From positions 29,543,501 through 29,607,500 of the forward strand of contig JARDYH010000006.1 of NCBI GenBank assembly GCA_029215795.1: a stretch of 64,000 nucleotides of DNA, written 5' to 3'. The notes beneath the pieces were generated by a model. It searched no databases and had not been told where the DNA came from. It saw nothing but the letters and a program-made list of their open reading frames with translations. Every line of letters begins with the position of its first letter. Positions within the stretch are counted from its first letter, which is position 1. The DNA is from Anniella stebbinsi. Taxonomy: Eukaryota; Chordata; Lepidosauria; Squamata; Anniellidae. Shown piece by piece: positions 23,651 through 35,614 of this stretch. A program made the translations under genes and the position numbers.

Positions 23651-24070
23651 TAATACAAGACCATACCTTGCAACCGACCAGTTATAGACAAAACAGAAAA
23701 ACACACGTACCTCACTGACATAGCAATACCTAATGATAAATATTGTAGAAAAGGAAGAGGACAAGTGAGAAAAATATACACCACTGGCTAAGGAAGTTAA
23801 AGAACTATGGCAACAGGAAAAGGTCACAATTATTCCGTTAGTCACATCAGTCACTGGCATCACATCAAAAAACTATACAGAAAACCTTCAGAAACTGGGC
23901 CTACCAAAATACATCCATACCAACATCCAGAAAGCAGTCATACTTAAAACCTGCTCAATAGTCAGGAAATTTCTGAATTGGTAAAAGACAGCATGACCTG
24001 GCAAAGCCCGTCATGTCTGTCTAGAAAATCCAACGCAAGCAAGAAAAGAGACATCATCATCATCATCATA
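23650..24070 (+). mobile_element. R4-like LINE 3' end
   Basis: The frames read TPLAKEVKELWQQEKVTIIP, LVTSVTGITSKNYTENLQKL, GLPKYIHTNIQKAVILKTCS, IVRKFLNW, followed by an (ATC)n tail at about 24052-24070. This is the C-terminal end of the same LINE type as 17880-18800, but a separate truncated copy. Stops present. Confidence 0.65.
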
Positions 24071-24149
24071 AAATTAATATATTTTAAGGTGTTGGCTCCC
24101 TTCATTATGCAGCATCATGGTACACTGAATGCATAACTGCCATTTTTGT

Positions 24150-24600
24150 CTAGTTCTGGGGTTTCCAATGAAGTTTCTGTGGTCACCCATGTGCCCACAC
24201 CTTCCTTGGCACCTGTGAGGCTCCCTGCTTCTCCTAATTTTTATTTCTTAAGATTTTTTTTTAATTACAACAACAACAACCAACAAATTAATTGGATGGC
24301 TGGCATGCTACAAAGTGAAGTGCTGCCCTCTAGCTTTGTGTCTTGGAGATCAGACCCCCACCTATGCCTTGTACTTCAATTCTTGAGCTAGTTACTTTTC
24401 TTTTAGTCTCACCCATTTGCTTTCTGGGAAATAAGTGTTTTGTGACTGGCTGTGCCCGCCATGGCAGCCATTTTATGAGTGGACAAGCTCCACCCCTCCA
24501 TGGCAGCCCTTTGGTGAGAGTGCCCGTGACACGCTCTCAACATTCCAAATGTGCCCACTGAGCCCTCAAAAGTTGGGGACTCCTGGGCTAGTTCTTCCCC
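24150..24600. mobile_element. copy of the GGGGTCCCCAA repeat, opposite orientation
   Basis: Contains TGGCATGCTACAAAGTGAAG, CTTTTAGTCTCACCCATTTG, GTGTTTTGTGACTGGCTGTG and ends AAAGTTGGGGACTCCTGG. It matches 28195-28480 on the same strand and 11100-11400 on the other. Confidence 0.6.
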
Positions 24601-27600
24601 TAGTTCTCCCTCCTGACATATAGTACAACTTCCCTAGGTTATATTGTTGAGTGTTTCTCTTCCACTGCTCACCATGACTCACTGATGATGGTGAGTTTTT
24701 CCCACTATGCTGACATAAGTTGTATTTCAATTTACAGTGTCTTTCCATTGAAACCTTTCTCATTTCAGTGCAAATAGGCTCCATGTGAAAACAGTGGCAT
24801 GGCTGGGTAATTTTAGACTTAACAGTCCAGGGGGGGTGGGGGTGTTAGGTGGCCATGTGGGAACACAACTGACATTTATCTTCTCCCCTTCCAGCCGCCA
24901 TTCCATATTTTAAAACTTCTACATTTCTGGCATGTTAGAACAACAACAAAACTTTTTGACAATCATTTCAAGCATATGCAGATTTGCTTTTTCAGCTTAC
25001 TTCAATCATAATAACAACACCATGACTACAGGAATTAAATGGAATTTTCTTCTGCTGGCCTGATGCCCACATCACCTGCCACTCTCTGGTGGTCATTTTG
25101 GCCCCACTGCATGCCTGTGTGAAGTTCAACGCAGGAGCACAGAAAGGGTGTTTTCTTCCTTAATGGGTTTTATTTTTTTAAGATAAGTGGGGAAAACATG
25201 AGACGGTTACAAATAGGACATATAGAACCCCCTCCTCCTAAAATTCCATCAATGTGGTAGTACAATTACATAATAAAAACCTCACCTGGGAGTGTGCAGT
25301 TCCAGGGGGGAAGTAATCCATTTGGTTCATATTATTCCCTCAGCAGGGTTCCATTGAAAATAGGCAAACCAGACCAAGACTGGTTGTACCGATGAAGGTG
25401 CATGCCTGTACCAAGTCTCAGAGTGAGCCTAGGGAAGCTTTTACCCACACTGCTGCTGCTTATGGAACAGAGGAGGTATGCTGCAGGAGGTAATGGCTGG
25501 GTTCACACAACATGTTAACCCACGTTCAGTGGTTGAGTGTGAGTTGCTGTTGATCCGTGGGTTGTTGGTTGAACCATGGTTAGCATGTTGTCTGAGTGCA
25601 TCATGTTTTATTAACCATGCAATGTCGCTTATTTTTCCCAAACAAGCCACCTTGAAAAGCCATGGTTTGTTGTTGGGTTGTTCAGGGTGCAAGCCACACT
25701 GCATGGCTAACAAGCCAGCCTGCAGAAAATATGTCCTACGTTCAGACAACACGCTTCATCAAACAACCTAGCTTCAACAACAGCCCATACTCAACTATTG
25801 AGGGCGAGTTAGTATGTTGTGTAAACAGCTCCAGTGTCATCTTTCTCAATTTCTCACACACGCACACCCACACATCCCATGTTGGTATATCAGGGCTTGA
25901 CCCAGGGACTCAGCACCAGCCGTCACACACTCCCCTCCTTTAAGTTTGGCAGAATTCACTAGACCCCTTAGGACAATTTCTGTTCTACAATTTTCCAGAG
26001 TCTGCTGTATTCTCTCAAGCATTTGAATGATTTCAGCTGGACCTGAAATCTGCTGTTTAAATCTTGACCATTTTGAATGTTGTTGGCTAGCAACACATGG
26101 AGTCACATTCGAAGAAACCAGGCAAGGCTAACAAATGAACTCACCTTTTGACTACGGAAGAAAAAATTCACACCGTCAATCAAGGAACAGGGATCGCAAC
26201 AGAACTCGGTAGTCAGACCTATTTCATCCCACATGCTGGTTTAACCAGCCCTATGTCACTTAATGACTCGTGGTCTGTGGTTGATATTTTATCTCCTTCA
26301 AAACCCCAGCGCCTGGACACCTTACCTTGGTTTCGTTTATCAGTAACCTCGCAGTGCTTACTTTTCCCTGAGGCTTAAACCATGCTAGAAACTGTCAGCC
26401 TTTCTTTAACCTCAAAGGGTAAACTCAGTGTTGAAAGACTATGAGAAACAGTGATCTCCTGCCATCCTTTCTGCTGTCATTACCCTAGGAAATAGATCAC
26501 ATAGCAAACTCAGCTAGACTAGTGAGGGGAGTCATTTGTCACTTCATGTTCACCTAAAATGTCACATTTTAAAATGTCACACCTTTCCCGGCAGTTTCAC
26601 TGCATCTTCACAGAAGTGTGGAGTTGAATTGCCCAGGTGGTATGACTCGTTCCCCACCCTGTCCCGACCCCTTAAACAAAAGGCCAGGACTACCCACCTA
26701 ATAACCACACACACACACACAATCCACACCACAGTGATGAGAGCAGGTTACAGTGCAGGAAGGTTCCTGTGAAGCAAATGAAACAAAAAGAGAATTGAGC
26801 CACTCTCTGAAGCAGAAAGAAAGAAAACCAGGTCTGTAATAGAACTAAAATAAATGTTCAGGGTGTTCACTCTAAAAATCTCCCTTTCACAGGTCCAGGT
26901 TTCCTCGGAAAGCCATCACACCGTTTTGTTCTGTTGGTGTAGTGCTAGAGGTCGCTCACACAAGCAGTACATTAATAGCATGAGTGGACTGGCAGTGACA
27001 GATAATTATTTCTCTGTTCATTAAATTTAATCTATTTAGAAGCTGCCTGATTAACAACGTTTTGAGAACATATTAACACAAACATAGCAAACAATGTAAA
27101 GAACAGCAGCTCATGATGAAACCAGCAAATTAAAAACCATACTAAATGTGACACAGGAGAGCAGTATATAAAACACTGTGGCTAAAAATACCAAGGCTAT
27201 GTTAAAGAGGAGTAATAAAACTGAAATACCTGGGCATATAAAATCATCTTCAAGAATGTGTAGCCAGAGACAGATCTGAGAGACTCCAATGACTCACCTT
27301 TGTCTAACTCAGCCTTCCCTGGCCAGGTTCCCTCCAGATGTTTTGGATTTCAACTCCCATCAGTCCCAGCCAGCATGCCCAAGGATCAGGAATGCTGTAA
27401 ATTATAGTTCAAAACATCTGGAGGGCACCCTATTGCGGAAAGCTGGTTGACAGCATCCACTCTTGGAGCTTTTCTACATGAGGCTTTTATTGTATGCTCA
27501 TTATTCGTTATTCAAGGTTGTTTACAGGTTCTCTAGACAGTGTTGTGACCTTCCAGTTTCTGTTTTTTAAAAGCACTTTCCCAGGTTTTGTTTAGTTTGG

Positions 27601-28120
27601 GGAAAATAGAGTATTATTTGTGAAAGCAAAAGGAAATGTATTTTTCTTCTTCTATAATTGCAAAATTCCAGTAAAGCACAGCACCACCTAAAGGTTATGT
27701 AGTGGAAAAGCAGGAAAAATGTGTAGAGTTCAGATCTCAATCCTGGGATGAAACTGAAAGTAGATACAGCAGGTTAACAGCCTCCCTACTCACAGTTATT
27801 TATGAGTCCTTTAGACAATGCTGCGACCCTCCAGTTTTGTTTCTGTTTTTAAACAATAATTTTGGCGAGTTTTTTTTTTTTTTTAGAGTAGGGGAAATGT
27901 GATATTATTTGTGAAAGGGAAAGAAATTGTCTTTCCATTTGTGTAATTGCATTAATGTAATCTACCACAGGGCCACCTAGAGGTTATGTAGCAGAAAAGC
28001 AGGAAATGAAAGACTCTTCAAGTAGTGCATGGATCTCAATTTTGGGACAAAAGCAAAAATAGATACGGCAGATTTACAGCCTTGAGTAGAAAAGCTCTTA
28101 TTCTGTTGCTTAGGGACTTA
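24601..28120. other. intergenic, DNA-element remnants
   Basis: Holds a TIR-like element with ends GGCTGGGTTCACACAACAT (25495) and ATGTTGTGTAAACAGCTCC (about 25830), a palindromic CCAGATGTTTTGG-type element (27320-27435) and an L2-like remnant near 27020-27250. Two related blocks at about 27470-27790 and 27790-28100 (shared GGTTATGTAG and AGATACAGCAG-like words) look like a local duplication. No gene seen. Confidence 0.55.
27320..27435. mobile_element. palindromic MITE-like element
   Basis: Ends CCTCCAGATGTTTTGGATTT and AAAACATCTGGAGGGCACC are reverse complements, with AACTCCCATCAGTCCCAGCC next. Same family as 42925-43065 and 53827-53940. Confidence 0.7.
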
Positions 28121-28194
28121 CATTAAATCTAGGGTCTTTAATGCCATGCCCACAGATACTTCTCTTTATATCTTGCCCCTCCTGATTTTTATTT

Positions 28195-28490
28195 TATTTA
28201 TTAAAAATTCAAAATTAAATTAACCGGGAGTTGGGTGGCATGCTGCAAAGAGAAGTACTGACCTCCAGCACCACCTTTATTTGGATTCAAAAGAGTGGCT
28301 TTGGAGCTTAGCCCTCCCCCCACCCCCTTCTGCCTTGTAATTAGGTTCTTGGACAAGTTACTTTTATTTAGCCTCACGGGTTTGCCTAATGGGAAGTGTT
28401 TTGTGACTGGCTATACCCATCATTGCAGCCATTTTGTGAGAGCACCCATAACATTCTCCCAAAATTCCAAATACGGTCACTGTGGCGATA
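28195..28490. mobile_element. copy of the GGGGTCCCCAA repeat
   Basis: TGGCATGCTGCAAAGAGAAG, CTTGGACAAGTTACTTTTAT and AAGTGTTTTGTGACTGGCTA align with 24290-24470. A similar end (AAAAAGTTGGGGACCCC) at about 29558-29577 suggests that the copy is split by the LINE at 28640-29075. Confidence 0.55.
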
Positions 28491-28599
28491 CCCTACATTT
28501 CTGTCTCCTTAGGTATGTCTGGGTTAGTGTGTTTGGAAAGTGTGGAATGTTGGACTGAGTGGGTGTGGCTGGTGATGCTGGAAAAGGGGAGGGGAGGAG

Positions 28600-28604
<5 letters not shown>

Positions 28605-28642
<38 letters not shown>
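28605..28642. repeat. (AAT)n microsatellite
   Basis: About 12 AAT units, at the 3' end of the minus-strand L2-like copy. Confidence 0.85.
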
Positions 28643-28643
<1 letters not shown>

Positions 28644-29075
28644 TTATTTCTTACCTGCCTCTCCGTCTGGATCGAGGCGGGGAACAACAACATGATAAAA
28701 TACATAAAACTGATTAAAACATGACACATATTATTAAAACTGTATTTAAACATCCTAAAACATCCTTAAAACATTCTAAAATTCCACTGGATATGCCCGC
28801 CGGAAGAGAACAGTCTTTATGGCTTTCTTAAATTCTAAAAGACTGTTAAGTTGACGAGTCTCCTCCGGCAGTCATTCCACAGTCTGGGAGCGGCAGAAGA
28901 GAAGGTCCTCTGGGTAACGGTTGTCAGCCTAGTCTTGGCCGACTGCAGTAAGTTCTTCCCAGAGGACCTGAGCGTGAGGGGTGAATTGTATGGGAGAAGG
29001 CGATCCCGCAGGTAACCTGGACCCAAACCATGTAGGGCTTTAAAGGTAATAACCAACACTTTATACTTCGCCCAT
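28640..29075 (-). mobile_element. L2-like LINE 3' part
   Basis: Minus ORF 29059-28835 encodes MLVITFKALHGLGPGYLRDR, then TQRTFSSAAPRLWND, the same RT end as 786-1580. Truncated at the 5' end. Confidence 0.7.
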
Positions 29076-29599
29076 ATATTGTGTGAGGGAGTGTTTTGGC
29101 AATTAGTGTGTGTTAGTTGGGTGGAGGGTAGTTAGGTGAAAGATAGATGAGTTTAGCTGTGTGTGTTCTGGTCAAGAGTGTGTGAAGAGTAAATAAATAT
29201 AAGATTTTAAGGATTTAGGATTATTATTAAGATTATTAGAATTATTAAGCATAGGCAGGTTTTAAATTGAATTTGAAAGTACTGTAAACAACAATAAACA
29301 TTTTCTTTTATTTTGCTACCACAAACCACATGTCAGCTTGGCTTTGTCACCTGCTCTATTAGTTAATAAAGAAACACATTACCTTAAACCTTCAGCCAAT
29401 ATAATCACAGAAAAACCTTTTCAAAACCTCAGTACCTTTTCCCTCTGTGGTGTTTCTTATACCCTTCCCTCAGGTGTTTAAGTGGTGGTGTTTAGCCTGA
29501 GAGGGGTGTGCTCATCTAGGCCTAGTGTCTGAGGCTGTGGCGGCACAGTCACCAACCCCAAAAAGTTGGGGACCCCTTTTAAACTGAATTCCTCTTGCT

Positions 29600-31425
29600 T
29601 CCTCCTTTTCCCTTCCCTTTACAATCTCCTTCCTAGATTTCCCCCCCTTTCTATTATATTATTCTGCCCACTGTTTTCTTTCCCCTAACTCCTTTGAAGA
29701 AACTCGGAGGGGGGGGGGGGGGAAGCTGGTGGCCAGAGGCATGGCTCACTATTTTGGGGCCCTCGTCCATCCCATCCTCATCCAGGCCACTACTGTTGGC
29801 ACTCAGGTCCCATAGTTTTCTCCGCAAGGAGTCGCTTGTATGAGTTTACACCAAGCTTATAAGACATTGTTCTAAAGAAAAAGTGTCATTTTAGACTGCT
29901 GAGTATGTTGTCACGTCACTCTTGTGTAGTAAATACCGTCATGTGAGTCAAGACAGTGAATTGTGGCACATGCTGGCACTACGTAATTCATGCTGATGTC
30001 ATCTGATTTCAGTTCCATGACACACAACCCCATGTTAACTCAACATGAAAAAAAATGTTTTCACCCATCTAACATCACTCCTTCTAATAGCAAACTCAGC
30101 TGGGTGAGTGCTGACAGCTTTGAGACCAAAATGGGGCCACTGAGAAAAAAAAGAGTGTGGCATCAGCATATTCTGATGAACCCTGTTTTAAGTGACTGGG
30201 TAGTTTGTGCAGAGGGAGTTTGCTTTCTGCCTTATAACAGCAGGACAGTACACTTGGAGACACCAAGTGACACTGGAAATCTTCAGCTTATTTGAAATAG
30301 CCCTAGTATACAAGAATTTGGTACCTGTCCCTCTCTGAGAATTTGACTCATCAAACCAGTCTTTCTAAAAGAGTAGCCAAATGAGACTCATTTTATGATA
30401 CGTTTATTATGTCAGCTATTACAGGCTTGCTTTCCACCAAAGCCCCACCACCCCATCAATCATTTTGGAAGGACACCTTTACCTCATGGAATTCTGCAAC
30501 CAAGGTTTTGCTTCAATTACACTCTGTCTGGATGTTGTCATCACTCAAATGTCAGTTACACTCCTGATTTGTTTTCTTTTAGTTTTGTATTGATGGATAA
30601 TCTTAATGCTGGACTATCAATGAAGTTTTGTTTAGGAGAGGGGGGAGGGAGGGGGAGGGGGGAGGGAGGGAGGGGAGAGAGAGAGAGAGAGAGAGAGAGG
30701 TGTTGGGTGGGTAAAGACTTGATTTCAACAGAAAGGGCATGTTTGAGAGAGCAGAAGCTATTTTTGGTGCAAAGGTAATACTCCATTTGTGGACAAAATT
30801 ACGGAGTTTCCCCTGAGTGTAAAACCCCACCCAGCTCTTTTCCAAAACAAATTATGGGGGGGGGGGGGGGGTTTGCTGTGAAAAGAAAAGAAAAATCCAC
30901 AGAACATGTACCTCAACATTATTAACAGAAAAATGTTAAATGGTATTCCCCACCCCCTGACCGCAACTCCTTAGGATATTATCTAAATCTCCAGATCAGT
31001 AAAGCTACAGCATTTGGGTTTATGCAAATATAGACCACACAAGTGGTCTGTTAGCATCCTGAGCTGAAACATTTGCCTTTGCGATGAACAGTATGATCTT
31101 GTGCATGTCTACTCAAAAGTAAGTACCATTCAATTCAATGGGGCTTAGTCCCAAGTAAGTGGGTGCAGGATTGCAGCCTCTGCCAGCAAGACTGGTGTAC
31201 AGCCTAATCTTTGTATGTTTACTCAAAGGTAAGTCCAGATGAAGTGTAAGTGTGCAAAGTCTCAGGAATCCTTGTTAAATGTCACAGAGTGCAGCTTGTG
31301 ATAGATAGTGCAAAGAAGAGACGTATCAGTGGATGTTAGGAATGTCTTCACACAACCCATCAATTTAAATGGGAAACAGTTAAACACATGCTTCATGCCC
31401 CTAAGTGATATTATTTAGTCAAAAT
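29600..31425. other. intergenic, low-complexity tracts, no gene
   Basis: Contains a G14 run (29709-29722), a GGGA/GA-rich tract (30637-30700), a G16 run (30856-30871) and short palindromic copies near 31090-31180. The ORF through the GA tract (30395-30778) is low complexity and not credible. Confidence 0.6.
30637..30700. repeat. purine tract, (GGGA)n then (GA)n
   Basis: Over 60 bases of almost pure G/A on the + strand. Confidence 0.85.
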
Positions 31426-31429
31426 ATTT

Positions 31430-31930
31430 CAGTTCCACCTTTCCAAGTGTTCAAAGCCATGCATATGCTGAATATTCAGAAACCACAATAATAACATGAA
31501 ACAAAAACTAAAACAGGTGCAACTTTACAGACAGATAAAATCCATTCTCAGCAATCCCTAATTATAATGGTTGCAAAACACAAGGAAGTAAAAATATTGT
31601 CTCAATGGCTGAATTCAGACAACACGATAGTCAATGGTGGGGTAATAATCAACTTTACAGTTGTTCATCTAGGGGGATACTCCCCACACAACATGGTAAT
31701 AAATAATCAACAGTGGTGTGGATTAGGATCAGCGCTGAGTTGACTATGGCAGCATTCGGACGACACGATAGTCGATACAACTGACGATTGTTCCCCACCC
31801 CCCAGTTGCTTAATGTGTCATCCAAATTCAGCCAATGTCTGAAAGCTTGCCTGAAGAAATGAGCCTTTAGCCATCTCTAACAGGGTAGAAGGGGGCAGGG
31901 TCATTGCAGAGAAGGCCCTGCTTCTTGTGT
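31430..31930 (-). mobile_element. L2-like LINE remnant interrupted by a TIR element
   Basis: Flanks 31430-31606 and 31834-31930 look like one L2-like 3' region (CCACCTTTCC...; AAAGCTTGCCTGAAGAAATG...; GCAGAGAAGGCCCTGCTTCT). They join cleanly once the TIR element at 31607-31833 is removed. Confidence 0.5.
31607..31833. mobile_element. TIR element, GGCTGAATTCAGACAACAC type, 3-bp TSD
   Basis: Left end GGCTGAATTCAGACAACACG; right end is the inverted GTGTCATCCAAATTCAGCC. AAT at 31604-31606 and 31834-31836 is the target duplication. Non-coding, 227 bp. Related copies are at 43445, 44288 and 56849. The 3-bp duplication suggests a PIF/Harbinger-like origin (inference). Confidence 0.75.
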
Positions 31931-34900
31931 TCCCTGATGGAAGAACCATGCAAACCATGGCTCCATGGTTTGCAAGGAGAAGATCCTGAGTTTAACCCCT
32001 GGCATCTGTTTCACAAATTGTCAGGCACCTTTCTTTCCATCATCTCATTAGCAGAATTGGATTCCCCCCTCCCCAATTTCCTGAATTTGTGCAAATTCAC
32101 ATTTTACACATTCGCATTTGCACAAATTTGTACTTCCCCCCACCCCAAATGCACACAGCAACTTCCTAAAGGCCTTTTCTAAACTCAACACGGCTCCAAG
32201 GACTTAACTTTCGGGTGTTCACGTGAACCTGCTTCACACATTGAGAGAACATGCAAGTGGATTGCAAGGTTGCCTGCACCCCCAACCACAAACACATGTG
32301 GCAGTCCTCCCCCCTGGCCAGTTAACCACTCATTTGGTGGCTATATGAAAGGACCCTATGAGCATACTGACATACACACTTAAAGCACCTCCAGGTACAG
32401 AGGAATCCTGATTGGCCCAGAGCTCTGTGTGTGTATATTAGTATTCACAGAGGTTTCCAAATATGCTACTGGTGGATAGTGGAGTAGTGATACATTTTGA
32501 AGTGCAGGTGCTCGTCGTGACACTCCCCCATAGCCATAGCCCCAAGGTGAGGCCAAAAATGCAGGTAGCTATGTTGATCCATATCAACAAACCAGTTCTA
32601 GCAGTTTTCACTTCACCAGGAGCAGGTCTTTTGTGACGCTATTGAGTCTTAATTCAGAACCAAGCCACCCCCAAGATACTTTGCATCAATATATTGTTGC
32701 TAAGAAAATTATAGCTACTGCAATCCCCACAGTTGCTCTAATCGTACAGTGGGGATTACTGCTAAATTCAGAGGGAACAGGGAAGTGTGAGGGGGTGGCA
32801 GATGAGTCCAGAGCCCATGCTAATAAAAAAGCCCCAGTACTGAATCCCTGTGAGCCCTGGCTCCACTACACCACTGCTGGTGAGTCCCCCCTCATGCAGG
32901 TCCTTAATCTGTATCTGCTCCCTTTTGTCAGGGTCATGCTCCAAGTTAAGTTCACAGAAATCAATGGACGTTAAGACCACAAGAACCCTGCCATATTCCT
33001 CACAGCTGACTTGGGCATCTGGGTTCTGTGGGTATGTGTCAACTTGAGAATGAAATGGTTTTATTTTATTTAAAATGGAAGATGTGAGGAAATATGGAAG
33101 CTTAGTTGAAAGGAAAAAAATAGAAAGAGGTAGGTCAGAAAGAAGAGAAACGTCCATCTTTAAAAAATAAGTCAGACTTACTGGGGTGTTTTTTTGTCAC
33201 ACGAAGAAGGCTGGAAAGGGCGGGAGGTGCGCGGGAGGCAGATGATGTCATGAGAGGGCCCCGCAAAAATCTATGAGTGCCCAGTAACAAGCGTGCAATA
33301 AAACGCTCATCTGATGGAGCTCACTATCCTGAACCTGCTAAAACCAAATTAGTTTATTAATAGCCCAGCTGTTCGTCTTTCACTAGCTGGGCAAAAAGCC
33401 CACAGGTTATGTTTTGGAGTGTGTTACTGCCTTCATTGCTACCTCAAAGAAAGATGAAGGCAACTACTCCAATTGCTCTTCAGATGATTTAGCAGAACCC
33501 CTGGCAGATTTGGACCTGGTTCCAAAATTGTAGAATAATTGTTACAGTGAGGTGAGCACTGATTTTTTAAAACTTTCGTTTACTGTCTTCCAGGCCTCCT
33601 CGGAGATCTTAGTGGGTGGGGGAAATTGTATTCGGTGAGTAAGCTCTTGATCAAGCATGAAAGGGGAAATATAAACTGATGTAATGAAGAGGATGAGTTT
33701 GGGCCTAACCCATTACTTTGGTATCTGAGAGTTTAGGTTGAAAATGTGGTGGTGGGGATGGGGTTTTTTTTTTTTTTTTGAGGAAAATGGCCGCCTCCAT
33801 ATGTACAGTATACTTAAATGTTGCAGTTGTCACAACCAAAAAAGAGGACACCCAGTGGGGGTGGGGTGGGAGGAGAAGCAGCTTTCTGGGGCTTCTGGAA
33901 AGCATGTCATTCACCCCACCACCTTAAAGGCCCCAATTGGAGCAGAGGAGGAGAAAGTGTGTCATTCCCTCCCTCCATTCAGGGCCTTTTCTATAATGCC
34001 CGGGAATGACATGCTTTCCCCTATAAGATCCTGATTGGAGTAGTGGGAGGGAAATGACCCACCTCCAGAAAGCACGCCATTCCCTCCCACTACATTAATA
34101 TGGCCATAAAAGGGAAGGCGTGTCTTTCCAGGACATTATAGAAAATTACAGAAAATCCCCCGACACCCAAGAGCGAACAAAAACTAGGACAAATCTGGGG
34201 AAATCCTGACAGTTGGTCACCCTATTTCCAAAACAATTAAAAAGCTGCAGAAAATCTCAGAAGTTACTGATGAGAGTGTATAAAAGAAAAAAAACCCACT
34301 TCTGTAACAAAACCCTCACTCTGTAACAAAACAGAGGTTTGTAGTATCCCTTACAGTTGCTTGTCCGCTCTGCTTTTTATTTTATTTTTTAATTACTGTA
34401 TAATCCTGACTTTTATCCTGCATTTTGTATAAGCAATATACAAGGTTTAGCGATTATATATGCTAGATGAACAGATGTACATGATCTCTAGGCAAAGAAG
34501 CACTGGCTTGCTTATAAATATACAAAATAGAGGAAGGGACTTGCACTTGCATGATCTTATGCCAGTGATCCAGTTGCACTTTCAGGCTACAATCTCGAAG
34601 TAAGCTCCATTGAACACAGTGGGATTGATTTCCAAGTTAAAAGCTTTAGGTTTTGCACTGCCTAGGTGAAGAGATACAAGAAAACTGGAAGGCGACTAGA
34701 TCATGACTGCATGGAAAATAGGTGAAATAACGTGCGTTGCAGAGAGTAAAGCCCTTTATTTTTAACTCGACTATCAGAGCCATCAGTGAAATCAATGAGA
34801 TCAAGGTAAATTGAGCTGATTTGCCTCTCATTTAAAAGGAAGTTCACATTTACGGTATCTAAAGGCTGTCTGTGACTCTTAACTAGTAATCTGTAGGCAG

Positions 34901-35600
34901 TGGTTTTCTTTTTCCTGAAAGATGTTTGACAAGACATGGCGGTGTTTCCCCACCTCCATGCCAATGACAAATGCTGATATAAACAGCATATGTCTGCCCA
35001 TTTGAAAGGCCAAATGAATCTTCTGTTCTTTCCACAAATCAGTTAATTTAAAATATAGAGGCAAATACCTATGTAATTTAAAGCCCCTGTAAGCCACTGT
35101 TCACAAGGGACACAGCATTCTAGCTAGAGTTAAGATTTTATGTCCTATATATTTCAGTCGTAGAATTAACACATACTCAATGACCTCCCATTGAAATCCC
35201 ATTGCTTTCCCATTGTTTATCAAAGTTTGGCTAGAGAGTGCCCAAGGTTTTCAGCACATTACAGAGCTGCATATATTCAGATAGCTCGTTGGTGTCTTAC
35301 ATGGAATTTTTAACATACTGTATCTGGGTATATTGCATCACATTAAAAACTGCCTTTCATATTATCAGGGATACTGCTTGAAAAATCGTTGTTTGTATTA
35401 TTAGAATAGTTAGGAATAAAACACTTGAGATAAGTTTTCAGTAGTAGGAATGAAGTAGACACCAGTGGATTTTAAAACAAATGTAAAGGGGGGGGGGGGG
35501 GAGGAACACCAGAATTTGAAACAAAAACAGGAAGTTGTTCAGAAGCTTTTTATGGTTATTATTAATGTCTTTAAAGCAAGTCAGGAAAAGTTAGATAAAA
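31931..35600. other. intergenic, no gene seen
   Basis: Unassigned sequence. A possible element at about 33180-33290 begins near TTACTGGGG and ends near CCCAGTAA. A block at 33830-34225 ends GTCACCCTATTT and has several repeated near-copies of an AAAGCATGTCATTC-like word. A G14 run lies at 35488-35501. ORFs 32768-33157 (-), 33738-34034 (+) and others have no recognisable domain. Confidence 0.5.
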
Positions 35601-35608
35601 ATCATCAC

Positions 35609-35614
35609 TTTATT
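35609..35614 (-). terminator. IRF4: candidate IRF4 poly(A) signal AATAAA
   Basis: TTTATT on the + strand reads AATAAA on the IRF4 strand. It lies at the edge of AT-rich, repeat-poor sequence (35.6-36.3 kb), 5.1 kb after the stop. Other AATAAA copies occur nearer the stop, so an earlier site is possible. Confidence 0.4.

Noticed and set aside
30395..30778. 127-aa ORF with Gly/Arg/Glu repeats
   Set aside because: Low-complexity translation of a GGGA/GA tract.
33738..34034. 98-aa ORF and overlapping ORFs as a new gene
   Set aside because: Starts in a G/T homopolymer tract, the block contains internal repeats, and overlapping frames are equally open.
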